This document shows, piece after piece, positions 61,282 to 64,000 of a stretch of 64,000 nt of DNA. Both the position numbers and the translations under genes were made by a program. The notes under the pieces are model-generated. The model was not told where the DNA came from, made no database searches, and saw only the letters and a program-made list of their open reading frames with translations. Source of the DNA: Combretum micranthum (taxonomy: Eukaryota; Streptophyta; Magnoliopsida; Myrtales; Combretaceae); NCBI GenBank assembly GCA_024138025.1, contig JAMXBD010000575.1:620001-684000 (forward strand). Direction: 5' to 3'. The first letter of the stretch is position 1, and each line of letters opens with the position of its first letter.

Positions 61282-64000
61282 ATGCTAGCAATATTCTATA
61301 CTCTCATTATTTTCTTTAATGTGATTCTTCTTGTTGATTATATAATGGCTCAAGTTCATACCGAACTCCACCTTAATATGAATTACTATTTTTTTAATGA
61401 ATTAATTTTCTTTATGTTATATCTAAAATAGTCAATATCATAACTTTACCTTTGTATTAATTAGTCTGACCTATGAGATTTAATTGTATTAATAAGTGGC
61501 AAAATAATAATAATTGCATTAATCAAAAGACACATCCCATTCATACTATTTGAAACTGCCTAACTGGCTACACAATTTCCAATCAACCAATGGATGTACA
61601 AAAGAATAATAAATAAACAAATTTAGCATCATCTATGCAACCCAACTCTTAAACATCATTTCATTTCAAAAACTAGACATAATAAGGAGAACTGGATAGT
61701 ATAGTATAAGTATTGGATTGTATAATTTTCTTATATTATGTTTGATATGTAAGGTGTCGAAGAATATTTTTATCAATAGATTTTATTTTTATCTAGTTCT
61801 AATATTTTTATATCATGTACAAAAATTTAAAGTTTTGTTTAGATTCATGGAAAGAGTTTTGTCCAATCTCGCTTATATTTTACAAATCAAATATAGTGCG
61901 ATGATTTTTGTCTAGTTTATCGTTATGAAAAGTTGTGTAGCGAAATGTTTCCTTAATTTTCTTGATCTGACACTGGGAGGCCCAATGGGCTGAGCTGCTT
62001 GATTTCTTCATTCGGCTAATCACATTATTCCAACAATCCAGTAAATTGTCCTGTTATTGTGTTCATATTCTAACAAAAAAGTACTTGAAAGTTTTATGGA
62101 CTCCAACATATAAGTTGAAGAGTAGTAGCATGAATAGAGCTAAATGGTGGTTAGAAATTAAGGAGTCGTTTGATTTCTTTTCAATTAAAGTGTGTGAAAA
62201 ATTCATAATACTGGATCAATTTTTTTTTCCTTATATATTTAACTTATTTTCAATTTAGTTAATATTTCAATCATGGGTTCATATTGAAAACTCAAAGGTC
62301 TAGGACTGAAGCATGGAGAAAATTTCTCTTATCTCGCTCTTCGGAAGGATGGGAGGTTGAGTTGCTTAGGCAACCGTATCATATGTATGTAAATATCTAT
62401 ATGAGATTATAAACTGGGGACTTTATTATTTTTACCTAACCAATTAGATGAAGTACTCCTAACATAAAGTGTTACATCAAAATAGAATAGCACTATCTGA
62501 AATTTAATTCAAAGGAAAATTAAAAAAAAAATGTTAATTCAAATCCATCTAGATTTTTCTTTTTCTCCATTTCAATAAAATAATGCAATCGGATTGAGTA
62601 TAAATTGGCAATGAGAAACATATGGTGGGGTCTTGGGACACAATTAATTTCTGCTAGGCCTCTACTCTCATCTCTCAACCAATGATGGTTTAATTTGAAG
62701 TTTGCCCCATCTCATGGCTTTTGCTTAGATATATTCCACAATTTAAATGAGGTAAAGGTCACGCCACCTGATTTACCAATAGTTGACTACCTTCAATTGC
62801 GGGCAGTTGGGGGCAGGCTGTAGGCACAAATCAGTTCAGTTATTTGGTACATACCTAGTGAATGAACCGAGCCACCCATGGACCACATAGAGATGGATTT
62901 CATCAGCCTTTTATCTTTTGAAGTCAACTCTTATCATCTTCTTCTGGAACTGCTGAACAACTGCGTCATAATCAATAACACTTCCCCTATGCCAACATTA
63001 TGTGAAAATAAGTTTTATTATACTCGCATGGCTGATAGATGACTTAGTGATGGGTATATATGTGTAAATTTTAATATATACTAGTCTTTGTAGTAGAAGA
63101 TGAGTTGTAGTTCTTAAACAACTATTAAGTTTCGATTATCATTAATCTAATTACCATTGATACAAGTTGATAACTTATTAAATAACATATCAGTATCATC
63201 ACATATTCATATATCTAAGTATGAATGATGCATTTTAGTATTTATTTCATTTAAATCTTATTATATAGAATATGTATTCTGATGTATACTTCGGTTTATT
63301 AATTATGGTATTAAACTAAGATTATAATCGAAAATGCCATTATTATTTTTAAGCAAACGCGTCATAATAGTAGAGCAGCAATATACAGTTATGGACTATA
63401 ATAGTTAACTATTAGTCTAAATGAAAAGGAAATAAAAAATTTAGAAGCTTAGGTGTCAGAACTAGACTGCATCAAGTTAATTTATTTTCGTTTATCCTAG
63501 TGGAATTTCATCATGATGTTCAGCTCCGTGAAAGTACCTTTAAGAACATACTTGAGGGTCTACTGAACAAAAACAACATACGAAGCCATATTTTGTAAGA
63601 GAAGCCGTATTTCATGTTGTAATCCTAGACTTCTTTCAGGTTCGGGTTCGAACCGGGATCCAACCTAGACTGCTACCAGCGGTTTACGAGGGAGAATCAC
63701 CCTGATAGGACGGTTTTGAACCAGCAGCTAGACTCGCCTGGACAACAGGTCCTTGCCAGTTGACCAAGTGAGACCCGTTAGAACCTGCTGCTCTGAACAG
63801 TTTTTTTTTTTTTAAAAAAACAGCAAATGTATTCATATATTTTTTAGTGATTAATTAAGAAATTTTTTTTATAAAATAATTGTAATATAATAAACTTTTT
63901 TTCAACACATAATATTTACATTAGGTAACTAAAATTTTATAATAATATATTTTTTTTTAAATTTGTATCGGTTTAGAATTGTGAGATCCATCTTGTGAAC
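61282..64000. other. gene-free right end of the window
   Basis: The duplication homology ends near 61475. Beyond it the DNA is AT-rich with no supported gene. The only compositional outlier is the repeat at 63638-63800. Confidence 0.5.
63638..63800. repeat. GC-richer dispersed repeat, second copy
   Basis: Partner of 55200-55380. It contains GGTTCGGGTTCGAACCGGG and GGTCCTTGCCAGTTGACCA and ends next to a T-tract. On the minus strand TGGTCAACTGG and GGTTCAAAACC are spaced roughly like tRNA A and B boxes, which would fit a SINE head. No cloverleaf can be drawn, so it is not called a tRNA. Confidence 0.45.

Larger units (their letters stand above)
58705..61475 (+). repeat. duplicated segment carrying the SDH class II pseudogene
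   Basis: Matches about 52898-55198 from early intron 2 (CTTTATTTAAGTT...CAATA(G)TAGCATAC) through all later exons and introns to the 3' flank (AGTCAATAT...TTTGTATTAATTAG). It is longer than its source because of an internal intron duplication (about 58722-58800 and 58905-58975) and two MITEs. Exons 1 and 2 are absent; the left border adjoins the LTR fragment. Confidence 0.85.

Noticed and set aside
63638..63800. tRNA gene on the minus strand, because of GGTTCGAACC and A-box-like words
   Set aside because: No acceptor stem or anticodon arm can be paired; box spacing is off for one of the two candidate B boxes.
1..64000. CRISPR array, operon or prokaryotic mobile system
   Set aside because: No regularly spaced identical repeats and no prokaryotic gene organisation; all genes have spliceosomal introns.

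Overview
The window is nuclear DNA of a core eudicot plant. The basis is AT-rich sequence, GT-AG introns in every gene, chloroplast-type N-termini, a PEPC-kinase-related kinase, plant sorbitol dehydrogenases of two classes, and a dense layer of plant transposable elements (TRIM, LTR elements with very long LTRs, hAT and Mutator-like MITEs, LINE ends). I cannot name the species from sequence alone.

Genes, left to right. (1) 1157-2865 (-): two-exon gene for a conserved plastid-type protein of unknown function. (2) 5813-8603 (-): four-exon Ser/Thr kinase of the PEPKR1 type, with a probable spliced 5' UTR reaching about 9.2 kb. (3) 35051-37696 (+): three-exon single-span membrane protein with a plastid-type leader, probably with a 5' UTR exon near 32.5 kb. 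(4) 43276-46328 (-): six-exon class I sorbitol dehydrogenase. (5) 51812-54519 (+): six-exon class II (L-idonate-dehydrogenase-like) paralogue, head to head with the class I gene. (6) 59083-60286 (+): a broken third copy derived from the class II gene.

From 9.2 to 32.4 kb there are no host genes and the DNA is layered transposons. Contents are: a complete 517-bp TRIM with ATTAA duplications (10105-10621); three single long LTRs (12641-15213 -, 20488-23678 +, 26203-29324 +); a decayed Ty3/gypsy element whose protease region is split by a MITE; a 5.5-kb hAT-type insertion (19511-24992) that was itself hit by one of the LTRs; and a 697-bp hAT element with a perfect 8-bp duplication (31151-31847). 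Several elements have exact target-site duplications or a paralogous empty site inside this same window, so much of the order of events can be read.

The right third (43-61.5 kb) is a sorbitol/idonate dehydrogenase cluster. An old class I/class II pair was followed by a later duplication of the class II 3' portion. The later copy lost exons 1-2 where it abuts an LTR fragment, then gained stops, frameshifts and two MITEs that the intact copy lacks. A recurrent oddity is a set of tiny poly(T)-GGYCGA-type insertions flanked by 14-18 bp duplications (40.7, 47.0, 51.2 and 61.0 kb). They look like extremely short target-primed retro-insertions.
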